Assembly (NCBI GenBank): GCA_016806645.1
Contig: JACSYO010001370.1
Coordinates: 2,501-66,500 of the forward strand
DNA: 64,000 nt
Direction of reading: 5' to 3'
Source: Ophiodon elongatus
Taxonomy: Eukaryota; Chordata; Actinopteri; Perciformes; Hexagrammidae
How positions within the stretch are numbered: the stretch's first letter is position 1; every line of letters begins with the position of its first letter. Below, one piece after another: positions 36,662-47,903 of this stretch. The notes beneath the pieces are model-generated. The model worked only from the letters and a program-made list of their open reading frames with translations. It had not been told where the DNA came from and searched no databases. The position numbers and the translations under genes were made by a program.

Positions 36662-38450
36662 GGCAAGGCAAGGCAAGTTTATTTGTAAAGCACATTTCAA
36701 CAACAAGGCAATTCAAAGTGCTTCACATAAAACCATTAAGCATCAAAACATAATGCAAAATAAAAAAAGATTTAAAAACAATTAAGAACATTCATTTAAA
36801 CATTAAAAATAGTCAGTAAAACATTAAAAAGCTAAAAAATAGAATAAAAGTTGCAGTGCAGTTTAAGAAATAAAATACAGTAGTGAGATGCAGAAATTGA
36901 GTAAGATCCTTGAATCTGGTTCAATTAAAGGCAACAGCAAACAGAAGAGTCTTCAATCTAGATTTAAAGGAGCTGATGGTCTCCGCAGACCTGCAGCTTT
37001 CAGGGACTTTGTTCCAGATATGTGGAGCAGAAAAACTGAACGCTGCTTCTCCATGTTTAGTTCTGACTCTTGGAACAGAAAGTAGACCAGTCCCAGACGA
37101 CCTCAGGGGTCGGCATGGTTCATAAGGTAGCAGCATATCAGAAATGTATTTAGGCCCTAAACCATTCTGTGCTTTATAAACAGCAGGATTTTAAAGTCAA
37201 TTATTTGTCAGGAAGCCAGTGTAAAGACCTCAGACCTGGAGTGATGTGATCCACTTTCTTGGTCTTCATGAGGACTCGAGCTGCAGCTTTCTGATTGACC
37301 TTTTACAGAGACCTGTAAACACACCGTTACAGTAGTCCAGTCTACTGAAGATAAAAGCGTGGACAAGGTTTTCCAAATCCCGTTGAGACATAAGTCCTCT
37401 AATCCTTGCTATATTCTTCAGGTGATAGTAGGCTGATTTTGTAATTGTCTTGATATGGCTGGTCAGGTTGAGGTCTGAATCCATAACTACACCTAGGTTT
37501 CTGGCTCGGTTTGTGGTTTTTAACATCAGTGATTGAAGCTGAGCGCTGACTTTCAATCGTTCATCCTTGCTGCCAAAAACAATTACTTCTGTTTTATCTT
37601 TATTTAATTGAAGAAAATTCTGGCACATCCAGTTGTTGATTTGTTCAATGCATTTACTCAGCCCTTGTATGGGATTATAATCCCCTGGTGATATAGTTAT
37701 GTAGATTTGTGTGTCATCTGTATAATTATGATAACACACTTTGTTGTTTTCCATAATCTGAGCCAGTGGAAGCATGTAGATGTTGAACAGAAGAGGCCCC
37801 AGTATTGAACCTTGGGGAACACCACATGTCACCCTAGTCAGCTCTGATGTGTAATTAGCTACAGACACAAAGTATTCTCGGTCCTTTAAGTAGGATTCAA
37901 ACCAGTTAAGTGCTGTGCCAGCCAGAGAGTCCTACCCAGACCTTTAGTCTGTCTAGTAGTATGTCATGGTCGACCGTGTCGAATGCAGCACTGAGATCCA
38001 GTAATACTAAGACTGAGATTCTGCCACTGTTTGTGTTTAAGTTGATGTCGTTGAAAACCTTAACAAGAGCAGTTTCAGTACTGTGGTGCTGTCGAAAGCC
38101 GGACTGGAAGAAATCAAAACAGTTAATCACGGCTAAGAAGTTGTTCAGCTGTTGAAAAAACACTTTTTCAATTATTTTACTTAAAAATGGGAGGTTTGAT
38201 ATTGGCCTATAATTTTTCATTATTGCGGGGTCTAAACTAGGCTTCTTTAGGAGTGGTTTAATAACTGCAGTTTTTAGGGCTTGTGGGAAAACACCTGAGA
38301 GAAGGGAGGTGTTTACAATTTGTAGAAGATCAGTGGTCATGCAGTGTGAAATATTATTTGAAAAAGAGGAGCTCAGAGGAGGGCTCAGAGGAGCTATAAG
38401 AGATGAGAAATTCCTGCCTGTTGCTTCATGCAGTTTTGTGTAACCAGGAC
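36662..38450 (-). mobile_element. L2-clade-like LINE, 5'-truncated copy
   Basis: On the minus strand it carries reverse-transcriptase motifs in order: [73 protein letters not shown], a YTDD catalytic box, and the C-terminal IWNKVPESCR...SRLKTLLF. The 3' tail (36,662-36,760) is the GGCAAGGCAAGTTTATTTGTAAAG type, a common teleost LINE/SINE tail. The 5' half including the endonuclease is missing. Confidence 0.88.
37266..38340 (-). pseudogene. Broken reverse transcriptase of the L2-like LINE
   Basis: Two open blocks (38,340-37,906 and 37,868-37,266) are in different frames. The break lies between the LLDRLK motif and the CGVPQGS motif, so the enzyme is interrupted. Motif order and the YTDD box identify a LINE RT. 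A further frame change precedes the conserved tail near 37,136-36,921. Confidence 0.88.
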
Positions 38451-40105
38451 AACAGTAAGAACAAACCTAATTCAGACTAATACTTGCACTTTGAGGAACT
38501 AGAGGTTTACCGCAGGAGCAGGAGCAGGAGGGTCATTTCAGTCTGTGTCTGTCAGAGGGAATGACTCGACACCCTGAATGCTATTAACAGCGCATTATGT
38601 GGTGGTGGACGTTTTGAATTATGTATTGGCACCATGGAAACATGGCCAATGGAAAACCCAGAATTAAATGCATCCACGTGACTACGCAACGGCCAGAGCA
38701 AGTGACGGTGAAAAAGACTACTTACGACGGGCCGGAGGGGAGTTGGATGATGGTCAGACTTTCGACAACGAGTCCGCCGTTCGCGACTGGTGTTTGTGTC
38801 CCAACGCGTTGTTGTTCCTTTGTTTTAAGTCCATCCATCCATCCGAATCTGGGTTGCAGAAGCACAGCGGCGTTGTCATTTCCAACGCACGGTAGCAGCT
38901 TTAAAGACATGGTTATTCAGTAGTAGTTGGTCAAATCAAGCAAAACTACTTGGTTATGTTATGTTTAGGCATCAAAAGTTCTTGGTTAGGTTTAGGAAAT
39001 GATCACGGTTTTGGTTAAAAGAAGTATGTTTGTTATGTAAATTGAGTTACATCCGCAAGTCAACATAAATAAGTCAACTGTTTGACTTTTGCTTCCACGT
39101 GGGACACTAACAGTGATCTCTAGGACAGTCCTCTTTGGGTTTGATCCAACCCTCCAACCCGACCTCTTCCCGACTTGGTCTCTATACTATGTCACCTGAC
39201 TTCCGAACTTCCTTTGCGGCATGAAATGACACGTGAAAAAGCCCCCCGCCCCTCCCCTCCCCCGAAAAAAAGCCAATTGACAACTCACTAACTGACTTAA
39301 GAAATTGGCGTGTGATTCATATCCCACTTGGTGATACAAGGCTGAAGACAGTGTGGTAAAAATAAAAACGTTTTAAATGGCTGACTATTTTCATATTTTC
39401 TTGGCTTGCCCCTTCATTTTTTCATGTACAACTATGATTTATAAAGGGGCTCAGGATTAATACCTCTTCAAAATACTCTTGCCTACTAGCAAGAAAGCTA
39501 TTACAAGAAATGACTGCAGCCAAACCCTACATCATTGGACAACCGGACTGTACCAAATTAACTGTACAGAGAAACTAGCATTTCCCTAAAGACTGCGATA
39601 TCACCAATATATAAAATACTTGGGAAAAAATAGACTACGCATATGTGCATTAAAAGAAACCCATTACATATTTCATAGATAGACCTCAATCTCCTATGAA
39701 GTACCCTTCCGGCTAAAGGTGCAGTGGTGAAGAAGGTCATGAAAAATACTTATTTTTGATTGTCCGACCAGTTTGACAGGACACCTCAAACATGGTTGCC
39801 TTCAACAGTTTTCCTTTCAAACATATTTGTAAATCTGTAATGTAATCCTAACCCATACTTAACTAACTCAGTAACTATGGAAACAGTCCTTCTTATCGAC
39901 CTTATAACACTTACCATGACCAGGAGCAAAGTTTAAAGTGTGTGTGGCACAATAGGAGCACCCTGGACAGTGAACCATAGATCAAAACTGAAAAAAATAA
40001 AATAAATGTTGCTATAAAAAATGTATTATATGGAACTTTGAAAAAAAAATGGCTAACAAATTAAACATAGTTTTTTCAAATTGGTTTGTGACTGTAAATG
40101 CGATT
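38451..40105. other. Gene-poor interval, partly dispersed repeat
   Basis: About 38,600-39,250 has the look of a teleost dispersed repeat, with 'AACTACTTGGTTATG' and 'TTAGGTTTAGGAAATGATCACGG'-type wording. No gene is supported. Confidence 0.45.
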
Positions 40106-40109
40106 ATAC

Positions 40110-40255
40110 ACCTGGTCGCCCTGGTGCTCTAGGGGTTTAAGGCACTGACTGTAGAACACACTGTCCTCGGTTTCAGTCTGGAGACCTCTTTCGCAAGTTG
40201 TTGGCCATCTCTCCCCTAATTCATCCTAAAATCATCTTTCCGCTGTGAAGGCAGA
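40110..40255 (+). mobile_element. tRNA-derived SINE relic
   Basis: A box-A-like TGGTGCTCTAGGGG and a box-B-like GGTTTCAGTCTGG are spaced as in tRNA-derived SINEs. They are followed by a body with GTTGGCCATCTCTCCCC, seen in teleost SINEs. Degraded, with no intact cloverleaf, so not a tRNA gene. Confidence 0.5.
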
Positions 40256-40399
40256 CATGGCCCTTTATCCTCAATTACATAATGAAGGCAATAAGAGCAG
40301 CGGAAAGGAATGTGCTCATCAGGTCAGATTTGTCCTGTGTGACAAAATGTTTGGCCGCGGATGAGAGTTCCCAGCAGACCGGAGTTATCACAGTGTGTG

Positions 40400-40431
<32 letters not shown>

Positions 40432-42000
40432 TGCGTGTGTGTGTGTTGAGCCATTTGAAAGACATACTTGATATCACACGACTGTCTGTCTGACACGTAA
40501 TTTGCCACGCAAAGCCCCTCTGATAACACCCACCCACACGCAACTGCAAACACACACACACACACACACTTGCTTGGTTTTCTTTTGGGAAGCACACACG
40601 GCCAAATTCAAATCCCAGTCACCGCACACACATCACGCCACCTCTCACCCATTGGGTGCCAGGGCGTCTCCGGTGACAGGTGATTTGTGTTTGTCCACCT
40701 GAGCGTACAGGGAAACATGTCACTCTTACAGTGAGAATATCATGTACCCGATCTTAAAAGTTATCTTTTATTTCAAATACAACACAATCCAACATGTTTT
40801 TAAAACAAAACAACATTGTGACTTTTTTGTTGCTGTTGTGGAATTTCCCTGTGCGTTTTTCCTTTCTTTTTTTAAATCTTTGAGCACCTTCTTGGCTTGT
40901 ACTCCTGCCTTCAGTTGTTCACCATCCCCTTTGTAGTTGCCCAGTGCCAAATAACATCTCTTTGTGCAGTGGGTTTATTATGTGTATGTGTGGGAGAGTT
41001 CTTGAGCTGTCGGACGCTGAGGATTTTGTTAAGGCCATTGATGTAGACATCTCAGTCTACATCAATGGCACTGACTGAAGTTCAGTCTTCCTGGGTGTTT
41101 TTTTTTTTATTCCATCTCCTGTAACGTATCGCAATTTTGACTGACCTTTTGGTTCAGGAAAGACAAATTCAGAGTTGACCTCGTTGTTAAACTTGCTGAA
41201 GTTGCTGCCATGAAAACCCGATTGTTCTCCTCTCATTGTCTTCAGTCTCCAACACGTAGACACTCTGGCTGGCACCAGATTCACAAACAACAGTGTCACC
41301 ATGGTCATCGACAGGTTGCAGACAATGCTGACAAGTCTGGAGGGCCAGACCACATTTTAACACTGTCAAAAACACTTACGTCACATTTAGACACATGTTG
41401 TTGTGCTGTTGTGGATTTCTCTTATTCCTGGAGCAAACATAAAAAAAACAAACTGGAATGAAATAAACACGGACTTACAGCCGAAGGGAAAACATATTAC
41501 ACGTGCAGTCAACATGTAATTAAAATACTTTTGCAAAGGCAAAGATCCATTAAGAATTGAAGCATGGCCTGAGGCAATGTATGAATAAAGGTTCCAGATA
41601 TGTTATCTTAAACTCTATGATTTATCACTCAACACACTAAAGGTCATATGGAGCTTACATGTAATTACACCCTATTTCAATTCTACTTTTAAGTCCTTCT
41701 TTTACTTTTGTTTCTCTACTTGACATGCTGTCACAACAACTGGGTGATACCCAAAAGTAAACATTGTGTACTCATGTGGGCAATATATTATTTCAACAGC
41801 AAGTACAACAAATAAACAATTAATTAAAAATAGGCTATGGTACTGTGAACTTGAGTTATCACATCGTCTTCTACAATTACTTTTTTTGCAGTGTGCATTG
41901 CATTGTGAGATAATAGCAACACCACTAAAAATCATTAATTTTTTGTGAGTATCTTCAGGTATTTATAGTATAGTATCGGGGGACCGTTTAGGTAGCGCTT
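40256..42000. other. Gene-free interval
   Basis: No supported gene. It contains short CA and T runs. A small perfect inverted repeat (TTGATGTAGA... and its complement) lies at about 41,037-41,069 and could form a hairpin. Confidence 0.5.
40389..40446. repeat. (GT)n/(GTGC)n microsatellite
   Basis: GT run interrupted by GCGT units. Confidence 0.95.
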
Positions 42001-42002
42001 GT

Positions 42003-42450
42003 AGTGGAGAAAACACGATGAAGTGCCATCCTAGATGCCTCTATGGTAGATAAAACATGGTAAAGTGCCCTCTAGGGTGCCCTTCCAGTAAAGTGCCCTC
42101 TATTGTTCCCTTCCAGTGGAGAAAACATGATGAAATACCTTCTAGGGTTCCCATCCATTGGAGCAAACGGGAAGTTACCTCTTGGATGCCTCTTTGGTCG
42201 GTAAAACATGATAAAGTGCCTTCTAGGGTGCCCTTCAGGTGGAGAAAATGTGATGTAGTGCCCTCTAGGGTGCCCTTCAGGTGGAGAAAATGTGATGTAG
42301 TGCCCTCTAGGGTGCCCTTCAGGTGGAGAAAATGTGATGTAGTGCCCTCTAGGGTGCCCTTCAGGTGGAGAAAATGTGATGTAGTGCCCTCTAGGTGCCC
42401 TTCCAGTGGAGAAAATGTCATGCAATGCCCTCTAAGATGGTCTCAAAATT
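42003..42450. repeat. Minisatellite, 42-bp unit, about ten copies
   Basis: The unit centres on GTGCCCTCTAGGGTGCCC and TTCAGGTGGAGAAAA. The four copies at 42,230-42,400 are almost identical; the flanking ones are more diverged or deleted. Because 42 is divisible by three, frames on both strands stay open with 14-residue periodicity. These frames are artefacts of the repeat. Confidence 0.93.
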
Positions 42451-44560
42451 GAGAAAACCTGATGCCATATTGGCTGCTGTGTGCTAGAAAACTTTTTGCC
42501 TACTGGTGCCCCATCCCATGCAGCTGGTACCGTTTTGATATTTTTCACCCCTGCTCCTCACCTGAGTTCCTAAATGAGTATAGCCTACTTTATTTTGTTA
42601 TTATTCAAGTGTGATTAGGCGCTGGAAAAGGCTAGAATTAATACACATTTTATATATCAGACTCTGTCAAAGTGTTTGATTTGTATACTGTAGCAGGTCA
42701 TGGACTCATTTAGGTAGGAATTGGTGAAACGCAATGCCAGCTGAGCAATTTAGCAAAGAGGAGTGAGAATGTGACTGATGTATGTACACTAGGGCTCGAT
42801 GAGAGAACGGGTGACAGGTGTGCAGGGAGGAGCAAGATCAGGTGATGGGCTGAGGCGGAAACACACTGTTGAGGTGTACCTTTACTCACACAAGATGACA
42901 TAATACATGAATGGGCAGTCGGCCATCAGCCAAGGTGTGAATTTAAAGTGACACTGCCTACTCACCGCCACAAAAGGCACAGGTGTTTTCAATTCTGGCT
43001 GATTAGATCTCTGTAGACATTTATTCTTTTAAGACGGTGCAGCCAATACCCCTTTTCCACCAAAATTAGAGCGTATATCATGTTTTTTCAGACACGGTAA
43101 AACACAAAAAATAGTCTCCACTCCCAACGCCAGTGGACCAGCAGAAGACGAGTAGCCTTTCTGTTTTTTTGCTGTTGTATCACGTTTGACGCCACGACTG
43201 GCCGGCCGGCACCGGAAGCAAAGTAATTGAACGATCAAAATGTTAGTGGTAATTTTGTTTCTTAATTTTTCATATCTGCTACTTATTCAGTCTCTCTTTC
43301 AAATGTTAGAACAGTGGAAAGACTAAAAAAGATGGTTTGAATGAATTACTGTTGTCTAACGAGTCTGGTGGCTTTAAGGAGAACATATTCATTGTTTGTT
43401 TTCTACGTTAATAAATCATTATAATTGTCCAAATCTCTTTTAATTTTATTATCTCTGTGCGATCTGTCGTGTGCATGCGTTCATTCATGAGTGAGTGAGT
43501 GTGCACCTCGGTGTCTGTCCTCGGGTAATCTTGCATTCCGCTGCAGCAAACAGCATAATATTTTGGGTGGCCAGGTATGGCTGCACGCTCAAGGACCTCT
43601 CGTAGTTGCGGTGACTCACTTTTTTTTCTAAACACCTTTTGCCTGTTTTATACTGCCATCGAAACCATTGTATGGTGTGACAACAGTGGGATTTGGGAGA
43701 CAGCCACGGTCTGGAAAGTTCACAATAAATACAAGGCCCAGGGAGAGGGAGAGAGAGAGAGAGAGAGAGAGCTGATGGAGCTGCTGGAGATGGAGAAAGC
43801 AGGTGTCATCATAAAAGGAAAACTTTTTTTTTTCTGCAAAGTTGTGTAAATGTTAACAGCTCGTGTCGGTTACCTCTGTATCACCTCCACTGGCATTTTC
43901 CTCCTGTCATGTGTGAACGCACAGGTGGCATTTTACGAGAGGTACGTGAAATCTCACTGAATACCTCTATCCACTGTGACCCTTTGGAATGGAAACTTTC
44001 TTTGTTTCGGTTCTTTATTTTTTCAAAGACGTAAAATAGGCCATGGGCTCTCTTGTCTGCCCAACCCCTTCACTCCCCACAAGCAGACTACTCTCTTGGT
44101 ATGTGATATACTTCTTTTTTTTTCTCGACTTGCTGACATTTAACACCAGGGGCACCCCGCAATGAGTCTACTCTCAGTTTCCATCTCTCATCTGACATGG
44201 GTTTCGAGCTTAAAATATGCATTCACTGTGTTTCTAAATGGATCACTTCCAGTTCTGTAAAAATGGAAAGTTTATTTTTCACTTATTGGGCAGGAAAGCT
44301 TATTGTGATTTATTTAACGGAATTAACCACAGCTAACTCCTGTTGATGCCTACGCTCAAGACACATTTAACGACACACCATTGGTCGCACACATTAGCAA
44401 GCATGAAAACATCGACTCATCGAGATGCTATTAATGGAGTCATATATTTGATCTCATTTTACATTTACTTTTTAGGCCTTAAGCTGACATGCTTCCAGAG
44501 CAACTTAAAATGAGCAGGCCAGTGAGGGGTCAGTGTATTGTGTAGGGGTTTATCATTTGA
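42451..44560. other. Gene-free interval with dispersed repeat copy B
   Basis: No supported gene. It has a GA run near 43,748-43,771 and repeat copy B (43,440-43,615). Confidence 0.5.
43440..43615. repeat. Dispersed repeat copy B
   Basis: It matches the segment at 28,200-28,375 in the same orientation but lacks the tandem units that follow there. Confidence 0.65.
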
Positions 44561-44589
44561 TTGTATTTGATACATATTTCATCATGATC

Positions 44590-45070
44590 CTGGATTGTTG
44601 TTTTGTTTGTTTTATTTTGACGTTTCCTGCCTCCTGTGTCCTGTGTTTGTTCAACTTCCGGTCTTTGTGATCTTCCTTCCTTTATTCAATGGATCACCTG
44701 TGTTTGATTAGTGCTCTGTTCTCTGTGTTTCTTCCATAAGCTTTCGGCCTGCCCTCGTGTCTGTCTGTGTCTTGTTTTCTGATTAGTTTCTTGTTTATTT
44801 ATAATCCTGTCTTTTGTCTGTTGGTTGTTGGTTCGTCTGCTACGTTTCCTGTGTGTGTCGTGTGTACCCCTCGTGCTGTAGTCCTTTATACCTGATCTTG
44901 TTTCGTTTATCATTTTGCCCGTTTCTGTTTTTTTGATTTTCAGTTACTCATTTTTGGACTCACCTACTTTGCAACTTTCTTTATTAAATCATCATCATTA
45001 ATCCCTCTGTTCCCAGTGTTTGTCTGCGTTTGGGTCCATACCCTGTTGTCTGTTCGACAGATCGTGACAT
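44590..45070 (+). mobile_element. Retroelement terminal sequence (LTR-like) relic
   Basis: C/T-rich sequence ends with 'TTATTAAATCATC', 'GTTTGGGTCC' and 'ATCGTGACA', the wording at the 3' ends of many teleost retroelement terminal repeats. No coding part is adjacent. The family is not determined. Confidence 0.35.
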
Positions 45071-45089
45071 ATTTAGCATTATGTGGCAG

Positions 45090-45560
45090 ATCCATAGACT
45101 GTATATAAGAAGAGGATGCAGTCAAAATGACGTCACTCGTTAGTTTGTGGACTGCCGTTTTCGGCGATTTGGTCGTCGCCATCTTGGATTATGGGATTAT
45201 TTTTTGTAACCAATAAACGTAAATTACCATATTTGTAATGCGGAGGAGTGACGTAGAGACGCCGTATACGGCTCTGGTAGTGGTAGCAACCTATTTTACT
45301 CTAAAAGGATCATAATTTACAAAATGAACATCATGCTGTATTGAAGAAGACGTGAAACTTTAAGTGAGACTGGAAACTCAACGATGTTTACTGAGGGAAT
45401 AAATAAAGTGAGAAGTCGGGTCATTTTCTCATAGACTTCCATACAATCAGACTTCTTTTTGCAACCGGAGGGTTGGTCAGTAGATAGAATGCAAGTTTTA
45501 AGACACTTCCGCATTGGCTTCACTTGTCAGAAACGGAGGTTGCCGCCTGGGCAGAAACCA
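45090..45560 (+). repeat. Dispersed repeat, copy 1 (partner at 63,044)
   Basis: It shares long ordered blocks with 63,100-63,632: GTATATAAGAAG, TGACGTCAC, TTTGTGGA.TGCCGTTTT, GCCATCTTGG, AATGAACATCATGCTGTA, TTTCTCATAGACTT and TTGCAACC.GAGG. It is an interspersed repeat family without visible coding capacity. Confidence 0.8.
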
Positions 45561-46960
45561 TATGCTGATATATCTTCATGTTTTTTTGCAACCAGAAGTG
45601 ACACGAGGCCATGTTAACAACCACATGCTCATTGCCCACCATTTGGCACGAAGAAAGGCTATACTACCTAAATCAAATTTGATTTAGACTTAGATTACTT
45701 ATATACATACAACCGATGATAAGGGGCGACAAGAAGACATAGCTTTGTTTAAAGCCAAGCCAAGAATGTTGGAAACCTCTAGTACAAGCTGTATTTCCTC
45801 AGCCAGGCTAATATGGCTGAATGCTAATAACGGCATGCTATTAAGCTTAAATGTAAGCATGTTAGTAGGCAAGTTTTCATTTGATATACGATTTAATCGG
45901 TACTTCAGGACAAACACAGCAGTGGTTCGAGGTTTCAGGCCAGAAAGCCTACCCATAGTTCATTGGTTTGCGTAGAACAAGAATTTTTTTTATCTTCTTT
46001 TTTTATCCAATATCCATGCCAGTAACTTCATCGTCCTGTTTGTGTCAGTCATATCAGCGGCTATGCATTTGGTTCTAAGCTTAATTTCTTCATTTGTGAC
46101 TTTGGTGATACACGTTGAGCAAAGTAAGCAAACTCATTGTTTAATGTTTGATTAACATAAGTAATTTGTGCCAGCTCGATCTTAACAAAGGTAGCTAGGT
46201 TGCTAGCTTGACAAAGCTAGTCAGCTTCTAGCAAGCAATTCAACATCCCGCAATGGAAACTGGAGACAGATCTCGTGTGTAGCTGCCCTTTTTTTGCCGT
46301 AGGCAATATTCACATGCATATTCAAATATGTGTGCTTTAACTGCCACCATTAACGACCACATGTCCTCGCATAACCCACAAAAGATAACTTTTGACCAGT
46401 GTCTTAACATATGAATAGAGTTCATGTTGGTTTGTTGTGTACTGTCATTTTTGGCGGAGGGACCATTAGACCAAGCTCTGCCGCTGACCACCAGTTAACT
46501 GTTGGGTAAACTACTCTGCGGGGACGGACACGCTAGCTAGCTAATTACCCCGCAGTCCATCTCCAGAGCTCCCGTCTGCTCTCCTCCCGGCAAAGTAACG
46601 TTAGTCTGCTAGCAGCGGGGAGTGAGTCGGAGGACCAAGACGGACAAGCTAGCTAGTTAACCAGCCTTCGCTCTAGCAGGATTTGCAATATAACTGCCGG
46701 AGCTTGCGTCTGCTCTTCTGTCAGCTAAGTAGTCGGCAAGCGTCGAGGAGGGAACAATGCAGTAACTTAACAGCCAGGACCAGATGTGCATTGAGAAAGT
46801 AGAGAAGAACTAACAATGTATGTTCCTTCAAAGCAGTGGGTGTTCCTGTGCACTATGGGAAAGCCCCGCTGAGGTTGCAATCAGACTCCACTGTTCTGTT
46901 TCTGAGAAAACAGAAAAGCTTTCACTTCATTTATGAATGTAGACACATCTCAGGCCACGA
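45561..46960. other. Gene-free interval
   Basis: A patch near 46,500-46,760 is relatively CpG-rich with AGCTAGCTAG runs. No exon could be supported. Confidence 0.45.
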
Positions 46961-47154
46961 TTTCAGGCTACATTCACACTAATACGTTTCCTCTTAAAAT
47001 GGGGGTTTTAAAACGAAAACACCGTCCACACAGGCGTTTCAGCATCGTTTTCGAAATGATTTCCGTCCATACAAGCAAGCCTGAAAACGAATATCACATG
47101 ACTATTCACGTACACTGGGCATGCGGTTGCCGGTAGTAGATTAGCTGCTGAAGA

Positions 47155-47410
47155 GTATTATTATAAATTTAAGACTGTAATTATTAATAAAATGCATTCA
47201 GTATAATACTCCATTGCACTGCTATAATTTTGAAACTATGTAATTAATAAAGAAATGTTTTCATGATAATACTCCATTGCACCGCTATAAATTTAAGACT
47301 AATTGCTAAAGAAATACTTTCAATGTAATACTTCACTGTACCGCCATAAATTTAAGACTGTAATTATTAAAGAAAATGCATGCAGTGTAATACCCAATTG
47401 TACCGCCATG
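47155..47410. repeat. Tandem array of about 62-bp units inside the TIR element
   Basis: About four units with recurring TAATAC.CCATTGCACCGC, TATAAATTTAAGACT and TAATTATTAA. Spacings are 63, 60 and 61. Confidence 0.85.
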
Positions 47411-47431
47411 ATTTAGTGAGAGACACTCGAA

Positions 47432-47794
47432 ATGACCAGTTGCATTGAGCCTCACCAATGGATATTACTTACTTTTTTAAGCCAATGGGATGATTTCACA
47501 CCTTTTCTGGTTCATAGATATATCTGTGTGCGTCTGTTGCTCAGGATTCGTGGGTGGAAGCGAGAGACAGTTAACTGCCCAGCGGTCTGTGTATTGCAGA
47601 AGCTGACGAATCCTCAGCTGAGACTTTGTACTCCGTATCACAACGGCCTTTTTAATTTATTAAATACGCTTTATTATAACTTTCGATCCAAGATGTCCTT
47701 TGTTCATCCGGAGCTTCTTCAGAAAATTCGACACCGCTTAGTTAGAGAAAATACAACAGAGTATTTTAGTACTATAATACAAGGTCAGGCTTGA
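47432..47794 (+). CDS. Unassigned 120-aa ORF within the TIR element
   Basis: The frame opens MTSCIEPHQWILLTFLSQWDD and ends FSTIIQGQA. It is rich in Leu, Arg and aromatic residues, with no recognisable domain. It lies fully inside the TIR element. It could be a captured fragment, a relic of a transposon protein or a chance ORF. Its function is not known. Confidence 0.2.
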   Translation: MTSCIEPHQWILLTFLSQWDDFTPFLVHRYICVRLLLRIRGWKRETVNCPAVCVLQKLTNPQLRLCTPYHNGLFNLLNTLYYNFRSKMSFVHPELLQKIRHRLVRENTTEYFSTIIQGQA

Positions 47795-47859
47795 TACTTA
47801 AGATCAATATCTAAAAAAATAATTTATTTTTCAAATTTAGTTACAAGGCTGCAGGTCTT

Positions 47860-47860
<1 letters not shown>

Positions 47861-47902
<42 letters not shown>
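47861..47902. repeat. (CT)n microsatellite
   Basis: CT run inside the TIR element, followed by a C tract near 47,919-47,930. Confidence 0.95.

Positions 47903-47903
<1 letters not shown>

Noticed and set aside
36888..37125. Plus-strand frames over the LINE tail
   Set aside because: They are antisense shadows of the LINE C-terminal coding region.
40110..40190. Functional tRNA gene
   Set aside because: Box A and box B are degenerate and no intact cloverleaf could be drawn; it fits a SINE relic.
42041..42452. Repeat-protein-like frames on both strands
   Set aside because: They follow from a 42-bp minisatellite whose unit is divisible by three. Frames are open on both strands, and there are no flanking gene signals.
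44686..44913. Thr/Gln/Arg-rich minus-strand frame
   Set aside because: It is the reverse reading of C/T-rich retroelement terminal sequence.
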